The notes beneath the pieces are model-generated. The model worked only from the letters and a program-made list of their open reading frames with translations. It had not been told where the DNA came from and did not search any database. Source: Cunninghamella blakesleeana (taxonomy: Eukaryota > Mucoromycota > Mucoromycetes > Mucorales > Cunninghamellaceae). From it: a stretch of 64,000 bases of DNA. The stretch spans positions 3,515,501 through 3,579,500 of the forward strand of contig JAFCIZ010000001.1 in assembly GCA_017871115.1 (NCBI GenBank), read 5' to 3'. This document shows positions 39,697 through 51,515 of this stretch, one piece after another (within the stretch, counting starts at the first letter, position 1; every line of letters starts with the position of its first letter). Position numbers and translations under genes: made by a program.

Positions 39697-42600
39697 TTAA
39701 GAGTTCGTAGCAATCCGTTCACCAACTCTAACTAATGTTTCTAATGATTTACTGGAATTTTCTACCAAGTCTGGATCAAATTGAATAGCACCTTTTTCCC
39801 AGGTGACTACGAGGGTACTACCACCAAAAGCAAAGTAACCCAATTCATCGGTACGTTTCAATGGTTTTCCTACTTCAGCAGTCAAGATAATAGATCCCAC
39901 CATCATAGCACCAATGCAAACGATAGCTACTTTTCCAAACTGTTCTGTTTCCATCCGAACAATCGATCTTGCATTATCACCATAAACGTCTAACGTTGTT
40001 CGAATTGCCATTGGATTCACAGTATAGTATTGCCCTTCTAAATGTTTTGTTTCAGTAATAATACCATCCACTGGGACATGGAAACGATGGTAATCTTGAG
40101 GAGCTAAACGGAATACAGCTAAGGAACCACCTTCAAAACAAAGAGAATAAGCTACATCATCAAATAGTTTGGCTAAACTGAAATCCAACCCTTTAATCCA
40201 TATTTTAGTGGCTTGATCAATGGTGGGGAATGCCATCATACGGCAATCGGCAGGACTAACAACTACACCTGGATTTTCGGGTGATTCACATGGTCTTGCA
40301 CCTGGTACTAATTTTCTGTAAAAGAATTGATTGAATGTTTTAAAACTGTCTAATGGATCAAGTACTTCAGATAAATCTAATTGATGGAATTTAATAAAGG
40401 CTGGAATTTCACGGGCACTTTGTGGTAAATCAAATTTTCTTCCTTGTCGAACAGTTAAATTGGTTAATATACGTTTAGCTATAGATATAGTGAAAAAAGA
40501 GAGAAGTAAAAAAATAAAAATAAAAGAGTTAAAATAAAAAAATAAAAATAAAAATATCCATATTATATGCTATTTTATATCATCTTATTTTTATTGAATG
40601 TACCTGTTTTTGATTGAATACCAGTTTTCATTCCTTTATAAACTAAGCGCATTCCCAATCTGATATAGACACTCATACGTTCTTCAATTAATTGACCAGT
40701 ACGACGATCGTGTACGATGATATTAGCATTGTTTTCACCAGGGGCATATTTACCATAACCTACTTTACTAACCAATTTTACAAACCATTTTCTTTGGGCA
40801 TATTGTTCCGTAATAAAATTTCCCATTAAAAATCGATCCACTTTTGTCCAATCATTAGCTGAACAGATAGCAACATGAGTAAGAATATCCATTTGACCAC
40901 GTTTTGAAAGGTTAGGACGATGACATATAGGGCATTCTGCTAAACGAATCGCTTTTTCTTGATGATGTTGACGATGGTGATTCATATGATGGTCAATGGT
41001 TTGTTTTTGTCCTTGAATAAGTTGTTTTGTAGGAGATGAAGATAAGGAAGAGGATAGGTTGCTGTTGTTGCTGGTATTATTTAAATTGGAGAAATTAGAA
41101 GGTTGGGTTAATTCACTCATAGAATTTGTGGAAAGTGATCTTGAAAATTGTAATTTTGGTGAGGTGGTACCTAAGAATTGAACACCCTTACCTTCTTGTA
41201 AAGGATTAATATCATCATCATCTTCATAAATATCTAGTTCATCATCATCTGCGTCTTCTTCGTCATCTTCATCAGAATAAGAGTATTCTAAAGCATCCGT
41301 AAATAATAAATCATCAGATGATTCTGCTTCTTCATCTTCATCAATATCTGCTGATAAAAATTGACCATTATTATAATCGTCTTGATTATTATCACTGGAA
41401 AGTAATTCATTATCATTCTTACTGCTATGGCTATTATTATTATTATTATTATTTAAAGTAGATGAATCATCTGTAAGATGTGTAGTTGTATTAGTGGTAT
41501 GTAATTCACCAGGTGAAGAAGGAGTAGTAGAGGAATTACCAAGATCATCATCATCATCGTCGTCATCGTCATCATCGTCATCCTCATCATTATTGCAATT
41601 GATTTCAGAATTGAGAACAAAATCTTCTAAACTTTCGGCAAGGTCTTCCATAGTAATTTCATCTCGATCATTATGAGGGTCTTTTCCACGTTGAATCCAA
41701 AAGTTATTTAATGTTGATTCAGTGATGGTTGAACCTAAACTTTCCAGCATGGCTTGTACTTCTAATTTACTCATTGTTCCGTTTCCATCAATATCATAGG
41801 TTTTTGCTAAAGCTAACCAAAACATTTTACGGATTTCGGTATAAGGTACAAATTTGGTACGTAATGTAATGGTAGGCTGATGTTTATCTTTCCATTTTGT
41901 ATTTTTCACCATATTTAAAGGAATTGTATCAAAATCCATTTCATTCACAATATCATCAGGTGCTACCATTTTATTTTCTTCAGCAGCATGTTCCCTTTGT
42001 TCATTGGAGTGTTCTATAATCTTGATAATAGGTAATTCTTGCCAAGCGACCAAATCATTTCCAGAGAATTTATCTTTATCATATACTGCAAGTTTTAATT
42101 GATATTTTGCTTCATTTCTCCGTACATGAAAGAATAGTTTTTCATTCCAAACAGGGTTTAAATTATGTCGGATAGCTCTTGTACGGAAAGTAGAAGAACC
42201 GAATGTAGCTATAACGAATGGGTCCATATCAAAGCCAGTATGTGTAACTATTGTATCAAAATGATAATAATAAAAACAAAACAAAAAAAAAAAAAAAAAT
42301 CAGTGTAAATAAATATGTATATACATATATAAATATAAACATACATAAAACATATATATATATATATATATATATTTCACTATTACCATTTCTCTCAGGA
42401 GGTAAATCATTAGCATGACATATTTCCAAAAACATAACACCCACTACATCTGATTTAAATTCTGCAACAAGTTCAACAGGACGTTTTCGGAATCTCCTTA
42501 ATCTTCTTTTTTTATTTTTATTTTTATTTTTCTTATTGACAGTTTCAGTACCAGATTTAGTAGTAGAAGCCTTCTTTTTCCTAAAACGTCTTTTAGAGGA

Positions 42601-44195
42601 GGAAGACGGTAGTTGCACATTTGAAGGTTTTGTGTTTATTGCTGAGCTAGAGGTCCGGCGCATTTGTAGACCACCACTACCACGATCTGAAGATTCACTT
42701 GGCGATTCATCATCTGATATGGATAATGCTTGTGTATTTAATTGTAAATTATCATCTAAGCCATTATTTATATCATCATTATATGTTGCTATTGCTGTTG
42801 CATCTGCTGCTGTTTCAGAAGAGGAAGAGGCTGATAAGGTGGTTAAAAGTCCCCACAATAAATTCCATGATTGCTCAATATTATCGTGTGATATGGTATT
42901 ATCAATTGACCCTTCATTATTTTTAGCTAATAACCCGATTTTATATCCAATTTCACTACTATTGTTATTGCCTTCTGAATCCAAATTTGCTTCTTTATCC
43001 ATGTTAGGTGCTTTGGATTTTCTTCTTAATCCGAATCGTTTTCTTCGCCTTTGTGTCATTTTTAAAGGTACCCATATTTCCTATTATCCATAAAAAATAA
43101 AAATAAACAATAGTAATTAATAAGTAGAACAGGTCTAAACTCCCCCAAGAAATAGTGCTTTTTTTAAAACTCAACACGTGCCTATAACCATAGTAAGTAT
43201 ATATTATATGATTTCATCTCTTCTCTCCCCCCCATTTATAATGCCTCTTTTTTTTATTTTAATTTTTTTTTTATTTTAACCTTTCAATAAATTGTCATAT
43301 TAAAAACTTTAACAACAGTCTGTTCATGACATTTTTTTTTTTTTTCCTTCTCTCTCTCTCCTATTTACTTATTTTATTTATTATGTATATATAAATATTT
43401 ATATGTAAAATTTACCTTATTATCCAAATGTTCATAAGGTAATAGATCTTGTAAAGAAATCTTATATTGACCTAAAAATAGTGATTTAAATTTATCTTTA
43501 CTACAAATGGTGATGGTGATGCCTTGAGTAAGAGCAAGTTGTCTGCGTCGACGTCCTAAAATTGTATTCAAATGAAAATCAAATGATATTTCCCAGTCAG
43601 GATCCGAGGTTTGTTTAATGACAAAGGTTCTTTCTCTTCGTCCTGCACAATAAATAATAGCATAAGGATTAAGTGTTGCTTCCTATTAAGTAAAACAAAA
43701 GGAATAAGAAAAAGGAAAAATAATAATAATAATATTTCTTTTTTTAGTGAAATTATCTACTACTATTTTTTTTCTGTTTTTTTTTTTTTTTTTATTATTA
43801 TTTTGAGAAATTAAAAATAATCCCTCATATTTTATTAACAATGATAATAAAAACATTCTATTTATAAACAAGTAACTTACTTCGTTATTCAAATACAATT
43901 GTTTTGCACCAATTAGTTTTAAACGTATTAATAATTTGCTAGGATCGATTAAAAAGTCTTCAGTTATTTCTTGTTCAGATTTCTTTCTTTTCCAAAGCTT
44001 AGGTTGCTGAGTCGTCTGGGCTTTTTGTAAATTTTTTTTTGAATTGCTCCTACTGAATAAGCCAAGTCGTTTTTTTGTATTATTATTGTTAGTTGTAGCA
44101 GTTAAGTTTTGTTCTTTTAAATTGTCTGTAGAATCTTTTGTTATCAACTCCTTTGTCATATCAGATGATGATGTTGACCGAGATTCTAATGTCAT
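39697..44195 (-). CDS. PSD2: Phosphatidylserine decarboxylase, C2/EF-hand type (Psd2-like)
   Basis: Five exons, 44195-43881, 43682-43416, 43080-42387, 42247-40604 and 40478-39697, give 1233 residues. Order: Asn/Ser-rich N-terminus, a first C2 domain (LLIRLKLIGAKQLYLNNE to ITICSKDKFKSLFLGQYKIS), a basic Ser-rich linker, a second C2 domain (VGVMFLEICHANDLPPERN to AVYDKDKFSGNDLVAW), an EF-hand (YDIDGNGTMSKLEVQAML), a long acidic linker with an Asp run, a C-x2-C-x14-H-x3-C candidate zinc finger (CPICH...HVAIC), then the catalytic domain. That domain ends in FGGST at the autocatalytic Gly-Ser cleavage site (Ser codon 39817-39819), which yields the pyruvoyl group. The enzyme converts phosphatidylserine to phosphatidylethanolamine; Psd2-type enzymes act at Golgi, endosome or contact-site membranes. 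No signal peptide is seen. Confidence 0.94.
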
Positions 44196-44501
44196 ATTTT
44201 AATATATAAATATATATATATAAAGATTATTAAAATAAAAAAAAAAAAAGAAAAATAAATATAAAAGTGAAAGAAAAGGATATATAAAAATATTAATATA
44301 TATAAATATATAAATATATTTAAAGTATAGAGAATTAAGAAGAAAAAGGGAAAAAAACAAGATTTAATTGGGATGCGAATAAAAAAAAATTAAAGTCAGC
44401 GGGGTAATTTTTTTTGTGTAACTTGTAAAAAATCTTGCAAAGTATAAAATAGACGATATTATGTGTTTTAAATAAATATTTTTTTGTTTATTTATTAATT
44501 A
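44196..44501. other. Intergenic region between PSD2-like and MO25
   Basis: Short promoter region of the decarboxylase gene (minus) and 3' end of MO25. Purine-rich stretches at about 44240-44280 and 44340-44365 read as pyrimidine tracts for the minus gene. No gene seen. Confidence 0.45.
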
Positions 44502-46453
44502 TTATTCTTGAGGTTTTAAATCTTGAATTTGTTTTATTAAAAAGGCTTTTTCGTCATTAAACTGCTCATCATCTATTTTTTAGAAATATAAAATAAAAAC
44601 AAAAAAATGGTATTTTGTTTTTATTTAATGCGGTTACTTTATATTTTAAATATATATTTTATTTATTTTTATTACCTTGTCTATCGTTATGGAAATTACT
44701 TAGGAATACAATAAGCTTTTCTTGATTTTTAATTAAAATATCCAATATAGGTTTATTTTTATTAGGATTGGCCACAAATACCTATATATATATATATATA
44801 TGTATATAATGTTTGATAAATAAAAAAGGTACCAAGCAAAGATGTTTCAGTTTTCTTTTTATTGTCTTTTACCTTAAATACATGGAAGGCTTCAAATTGA
44901 ATATTTCTACTTCGATCACGTAATAAGTTCATCATTAATTTCAAATTATCAGCATTACTTATATATCTAGTCATCACGTTAAAGTTAGATCTATCTAATA
45001 AAATTTCGCCCAATAATTTAAGAGATTGACGTTTAGTAACGTAATTTTCGGATATCAACAATCGTTTATAATGGTCAAAAAACTAAAATAATAGAAACAT
45101 AAAAAAATAAAAATTATTATTATCATGCCAATTAAATTGCTTTTTTTTTTCCCCTTTAAAAAATGGATATTGTTATTGTCGTTTTTACTTCATCATAGTT
45201 AGAATCCAAAAATTCCGACACCATTTGTTTGTGTTTAGTTAAAATATCCTTAAACGAAGCAAAAGCATCTGAAGCAATATCAAATGTGCTCATCTCCACA
45301 TAATCAAAAAATAAATAAAATTGAGGTGAATACAATATAATCTTGGCCAGAGCTTCATGTCGTAAACATTCTCTTAAAACTAATCCACAATTTAATGCTA
45401 CTTCTGATTTCTCATATCCTTTTAACAGCGTAAATAATATTTCTTCTCTTGTACATAAATATTCTACAGTAGGTGATCGAGTTCCAATGGATCGTCTTAA
45501 TAAATAATTGAAGATTTGAGCAACATCTTTTTTGGCCTATATCATAAATATAGAAAAGTGTACAAGTCATTTAATTTATATATTTTCCTAATTTCTTCCT
45601 TTCATACTCCCTTCTCTAATTCTTTTATGTGTTTTTATCTTTACCTCAAATTCAAATTTTTGAATATTTAAAATCATCAGTTGTAATAAATCATTATTGT
45701 ATACTTCTTGGGAAAGTTGCGCAACCAATTCGAGGTTAGGCTCATTATCTAGTTTAAAATATAAAATAAAATAAAATAAAATCCAAGACCATGAATAATA
45801 AATAAAAATATGTTTTTTATTTCTCTTTTCGTGTATCTCTTTTTTTTTCTTTTAAAAAAATAAACTTACCAAATAATATATTTTTCATAGAAACTAGATA
45901 TTTGGATACTTCTTCATTTGCCTAACAATATATAGAAAGAATGAAAGAAAAATAAACGGTACGTTAATATACTCCCAGGAACAAAGATGCCTTTTTCAAT
46001 TTCCTTTCTCTATTTTATTCCATCTATTCCTTCCTCCCTCTCGCCCCTCTCTTGTCCCTCTTTTTATTATCATTATCATTATTTTTCTTTGTTTCACTTA
46101 TTTTCTCCTTATTATAACATAAGCTCAATATAATATTATACTACACGCTGTTGTAGTTCGTATTCCTTTCCTACATCTTCATTCTTTCTCTTTTTTTTTT
46201 TATGAACAGATGAAATTATATCTTGATGCACAATTTATATATATATATATGGTATTTATTTCCTTTTGGTCAAATGATCACTTGTTTTCCCATGTTTATA
46301 TTTATCATTATCATAATAATAATAAGTGGAATATACAAATGCTTGTATTACCTTTCTTTTATCAGGACCATCGAGTCTATGGATAGCATCTTTAAGATGT
46401 TTAGCAAGATCGTGGGGTGTCTTTTGTTTTGATTTAAATATATTAAAATTCAT
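44502..46453 (-). CDS. MO25: Mo25/Hym1 (CAB39) scaffold protein
   Basis: Seven exons, 46453-46352, 45921-45870, 45748-45645, 45536-45189, 45082-44873, 44781-44676 and 44572-44502, give 330 residues, the usual length for the family. Diagnostic blocks are [96 protein letters not shown] and [20 protein letters not shown]. Mo25 is an armadillo-like helical scaffold that binds STRAD/GC-kinase partners. In animals it is part of the LKB1 complex that activates AMPK; in fungi (Hym1, Pmo25) it works in the RAM/MOR pathway for polarity and cell separation. Identity is very secure. Confidence 0.96.
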
Positions 46454-46951
46454 AACAATATGTGATTAAATATTGTTATATGGGATGGTGATGATAATAA
46501 TAATAAGAAAAAAAAAAATAGTGGGGAGAAGAAGAGAAAAAAAAGGAAGGTGAGAAAGAGAAAAAAAAAAAAAAAAAGGAGGTCGAGAAAAAAAAGTTTT
46601 CTGCTGTAAACCTTTTAAAAAAAAATCTTTAAATCCCAGCATTTTAAAAATGCCTCATATTATTTTTATTATAAACAGTTGATAGATACATTGATATATA
46701 TATATTAATCGGATGCTTTTTTATTATATATTTATATGCATTATACTAAAAATTATTATAATTATACTATTTTATTATTGTTGCTAGTATTGTTATTATT
46801 ATTATTATTATTATTGCAGTTATTTCATAAAAGTAAATATATTATATTCTATTTTTTTTTTTTTTCAGATATATGCATTTTATATTTTCTATTATATTAT
46901 ATTCAATATAGCTATTCATCAATTATCCTCTTTTTTTTTATTTTTTTATAA
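46454..46951. promoter_or_regulatory. MO25 promoter region and GYF-gene 3' side
   Basis: Directly upstream of MO25 a purine-rich tract of about 90 bases (46506-46596) is C/T-rich on the coding strand. TTTAAATCCC occurs at 46628-46637, about 175 bases upstream of the start. The rest is poly-T and AT-rich with no gene. Confidence 0.45.
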
Positions 46952-49900
46952 TTATACGGCCTTTGCTTTTCTTCCTTTTTTATTTACAACTTGGAAAGTA
47001 TCATCTTCAGCTGTATTCATGGGTGGTACAATGGTTGATGAAGCAGTAGGTGCTACTTTATCATTGTTATTTATATCAGCTCTTCTTCTCTTCATAAATT
47101 CAGCAGCAAAGCGTCTTCCATCCATAGAAGTTGAGTTGGCATATATAATATCTTGAATAATTTCATTGACACTATTATCCAAAGGAAAAGAAAGAAGCAT
47201 TTTTAAAATTTCATCGGCTAAATAAAATAGAAAAAATAAAAAAGGTAGATGAGTTTTTTATTAATCATTTTTGTTCATATTATTCATGTTATTATTACCA
47301 TTGACACCAGCATTCAAATCACGAAGAGATTGTTTACACCATAATTTAAAACCTTCGCTAGGGCCATTAGCTGATTTTTTGGCTGGTTGCATAATCATTG
47401 TACGAGAAATAGAAGTTGCACCTGAGTTTATAACAGTGGGTTTCTTTGGAGCACCAACAATATCCCATCCATTTTTAGCTGAACTTGCAGTAGTAGTAGT
47501 AGTGTTATTATTATTATTAGAAGATGGTTTAGGCTTATTATGGACGGTTGTCCAAGAGTCATCATCAAATGTATCAACTACCTTACTAGCAACATTAGCA
47601 TAGCCTACTTTTGTATTGATTGCTTGCTGTTGTTGTTGTTGTTGTTGTTGTTGCTGTTGTTTATTAGCCTTCTTCTTCATAGCTGCTTCTTCTTCCAATT
47701 GAATTTCACGTAATGTCTTTTTGGGTGCTGAGGTACTACTCCAGGCTACTGTTGCTGCTGCTGATGTAGAGCTATTAGAGTGAGTGCCCGATTGCGATTT
47801 AGAAGGTGTAACAACTCCCCAAGATAATGTCGTTGATGTTGTTGAAGATACAGTTGATGATGTAGATGAAGTAAAAGTTTGTTGTTGTAATTCTGCTGCT
47901 TTACGTTCTGCTTCTTTTTTAAGTTTGGCCTCCTTTGCTTCCATTTCTTGAATTTCACGTAATGAAGGACCTTTGAAGGATTCACTATTCCATCCTGAGC
48001 CACTGTTCCATCCAGCTTTAGTAGATGTAGGTGAAGTAACTGATGGGGTTGGTTTAGTAACTTTGATTGCTTTAGCTTGCTTTTTCAGCTCTTCTTGTCT
48101 TTTCAATTCTTCGGCTTGAATTTCACGTAAAGACATAGGCTTAACTGCAGGAATTTCAGGCATTCGTTTAGGAAGAATAGAAGTAGCTTCTGCCACTGTT
48201 GCTGCTGTTGGGGGTGTTTGTACTTTTTCTGATTTTTGTTTCGTATTTGCTTCTGCCAATTCTTTTTCTTTTTGTTTTTTCAAAATTTCTTGCTCTTTTT
48301 TACGATTTTTTTCCTGTTCCTGTTCCTGTTCTTGTTGAATTTCATGAAGACTAACCTTTTTCAAAGAAGCAGTATTTTCTTCAAGTATCTTATTTGATTT
48401 TTTATCCCAGCGTGATTCATTGAGAGTGGCAGTAGCAGTTGTTGTTGTAAAGCTGTTATCATCATTATTAATAATATCAAGTTTTGATGAAGTCTTGGGA
48501 GAAGTACTGGTAGTAGGTGTGGTAGGTGTAGTGGTAGTAGTAGAATTAGCAGCAGTAGATACTGTTGTAGATGTAATACTACTATTGTTATTCGTAGTTG
48601 GAAGTGTACTATGATGTATTTGGGGTGAAAGATGAGAGCGTGGTGATTGTTGTCCTGGAGCTTTTGATTGTAATTCATCTGCAACTTTATGTGGAATAGC
48701 AGGAGAAACAATAGATCCCCATGGACTTGATGGCGCTTCAGTTGTCAAAGGTGTACCTGGACTTGAACCCCATCCGCTAAGTACAGCTGGACGAATTACT
48801 GGTGATGCATGATTGCTCAGTCTTTCTAATACTTGATTTTGACCGAATAATGGCTGTTGAGATAATGATTGATCGGATAATCCCATATCATGTTGTTGAT
48901 GCTGCTGTTGTTGCTGTTGTCTTTGTAATACATTCATAAAATGCTGCTGTATATCCATGGGTTCATTATTAAAACTAGGCATATTGCGATTTTGGAATAA
49001 GGGATTCATCATGTGCTGTTGCTGTTGCTGCTGTTGACGTTGGAAGCTATTACTAAAGAAATCAGGGTGAGAATTATTTAACCAAGAAGGCGCAGTACCA
49101 GGATCGCGACCAAAAGCAGGACCGAAAGGATTTACTCCGCTAAAAGGGCTAGCCATAGGTAAAGAGCCATTTGGTCCTGGAGTTGAATTTAACATATTAC
49201 CGAAAGGACTATACTTATTTCCAACACCTGAAGGTAAAAGGTCAGGTCCAGTAGAGTTACCAAAAATATTACCTGCACCCATCCTAGGAAATGAATCTGA
49301 TGATGGAGGAAAAGCTGGCGTCGTTGCTGAAGGCGCTGGTACCGCTGCTCCTGCTCCAAAAGAACCACTAAAATCAGATCTCTTAGGAATTGGGCTTAAA
49401 AAGAGTGCATCTTCATTACCAACCTTAAGTACTAGAGCTGCCAAGGGTTCAAATTGATCCTGATCTTCTCGACGAATCCAAAGAGAAGGTCCGAAAAACC
49501 CAGCCTTATACCAGTCCTGCATTTCTTGAGCATCGAAGGGTCCTTGAACATTACTAGATGGATCACGGTAATACCATTTATATTGACTTGGACTTTTTTC
49601 TGCTGTAACAGAACCAGGTTCACCAAAACTAGCCCCGTCTATAGCAGACTTAAACCCATTTTCAGTACTCGAGTTAAAAGAAGTACCATTGCTGCCGCTA
49701 TTAGTTGGTGTCCACCCCATGGGTTCGTTTTCATTACTTTCGGATCGATTATTCCACCCCGCAGATACATTTTCATTATTTTCAGGTCGATTACCCCACC
49801 CTTTATCCAAAGTAGAAGAATGATTATTTCCATTACGATGACTATCCCATGAACCAAGAGAATCACTACCACCCCATAAGTTGTTATTTCCACTATTATT

Positions 49901-50892
49901 ATTACTATTATTATTGCTGCCGCTGTTGTTGTTATTGTCAACGTAAGAATCAGTTTGTTTTGACCCATCAAAATCAGATTGAGACGATGCAATACGGCGA
50001 TGTTGATGTTCAAGCCCATGACGACCTTCACAGTGTAAAGTATAAAATAATAACAATATATTGATGTATTAAATACATAACCCTTGTATATCCATTTATT
50101 TTATGTTATTTTTATTTATTATTTACTATCTATCCATTTCATTACCTTTAGAGCGATTCATTGAGCGGTTAATATCAGTTGAATGATAATCATTACGATG
50201 ATGTCGTTGACCATTGCCTTTATCATTACTAATGACTACACGACGAGAACTTTCAGAGTGAACAGGTCCAGCCAATAACTAATAATATATAATATTTAGA
50301 GTAATACTTAGAGTTAATAATAATATCCGTTGTTTTTAAAATGCCATATATGTAAAAAAGCGTGTGTATATTTTTTTTACTTTATTTTAATACCTTTCTT
50401 TCTTCTTCGCTCAAGTCAACAAAAGCAAGCGGTCCCAAAGATTCTTCTACTGCAACATAAGGAAGATGTTCAAATTGTTGAGGAGGAGCAGATGGACAAT
50501 AAAGACTAAGCATAAATTCTTTAGAATATTTGTAAGGATTATCAATTGATGGTGATGAAACAAAATTATTTTCCTTATTTGAAGTAAAGTTAGAAGTTAA
50601 AGTTTGTGGAGACAACATAGATTGAGTAGATTGTGAACTGGTTGTATTAGAACGTTGAGAGAAACCACCACGCATCCTAAAGAATTTTTAGGCAATAATT
50701 TATTAAGTCAAAATAGAAGTTTTTTTTTTTTTTAAAAAAAAAAAAGATTAATACAAGTTTATAAAAACATCATATAAAAATAGCGATCAGTTGTTTAGAA
50801 TAAATAAAAATAAATAATAAATAAAGAAGTTTAGTTTTATTATAATTATTTTATTATTACCATTCAGGTCCAAAATTCATGTTAGCAGTCAT
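46952..50892 (-). CDS. GYF-domain protein (GIGYF/Smy2-like)
   Basis: Five exons, 50892-50861, 50676-50394, 50278-50146, 50025-47299 and 47217-46952, give 1146 residues. The N-terminal part holds YKYSKEFMLSLYCPSAPP and RKLLAGPVHSE, which resemble motifs before the GYF domain in GIGYF proteins. The GYF domain itself is KWYYRDPSSNVQGPFDAQEM, then QDWYKAGFFGPSLWIRR. Next come Pro, Gln and Asn-rich regions, four LREIQ/LHEIQ repeats in charged helices, a Q13 run, and a conserved C-terminal helical module split by the last intron (GFKLWCKQSLRDLNAGVN to MLLSFPLDNSVNEIIQDIIY, then RRFAAEFMKRRR). GYF domains bind proline-rich PPG-phi motifs; the family acts in translational repression and mRNA decay (GIGYF1/2 with 4EHP, yeast Smy2/Syh1 with Eap1). 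It is likely cytosolic. Confidence 0.92.
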
Positions 50893-51515
50893 AATAAATA
50901 AATTAAATAATAGGAATAATAAAGTATAAGAATTTATTAAAGAAATAAGTTAGAAAGTGTATTTAAAACAACAATGGAAGGGCTGTCAAAAAAAAAAAAG
51001 TTGGGAGAAGAGGAAAGAAAAATAAAACAATAAAATTTTTATTTTCTTTTTAAAAACCTTTTTTTACTAATTATTTTTAAATCCCGACTCTTTTCACCGG
51101 GCCAATAAATGATATATGCTTATTTTTATACTATAATAAATTGACTCCATTGTTTAAATATTTAATATATAAATATAATATTTATGTATATCTATCATTT
51201 TCTTTTTTGAATAACTTTTGTTTTGTTAAGAAAAACGATCCAAAACTATTTTTCATTATACATAGTTTGAGAAAAATACTTTTATTGGTTGGCTAAATGT
51301 TAGTATTGTTTATTTATTTATTACATATATCAAAGATATTCTTATTGGATGCATGATTTTTTTTAGAAAGGTTCATTGTTTTTTCTACAAGTACTCTTTT
51401 TTTTAGCATTTTTACGTTCATTGTTTAAAATGAGTAGTTATCTATAAAAAGTATTTTAAAAAATAAAATATACCCAGTTTTCTTTAAAAAAAATATAGTA
51501 CTATTTATTATATTG
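50893..51515. promoter_or_regulatory. GYF-gene promoter region and pseudokinase 3' side
   Basis: TTTAAATCCC at 51076-51085 lies about 184 bases before the GYF start. A purine-rich tract at about 50985-51025 is pyrimidine-rich on the coding strand. No gene seen. Confidence 0.45.

Noticed and set aside
42536..43093. Plus-strand frame of 185 codons
   Set aside because: Antisense shadow of exon 3 of the decarboxylase gene, whose minus-strand frame has spliced C2 domains on either side.
46223..46432. Plus-strand frame of 69 codons
   Set aside because: Shadow of MO25 exon 1 and its intron.
49454..49852. Plus-strand frame of 132 codons
   Set aside because: Antisense shadow of the GYF domain exon.
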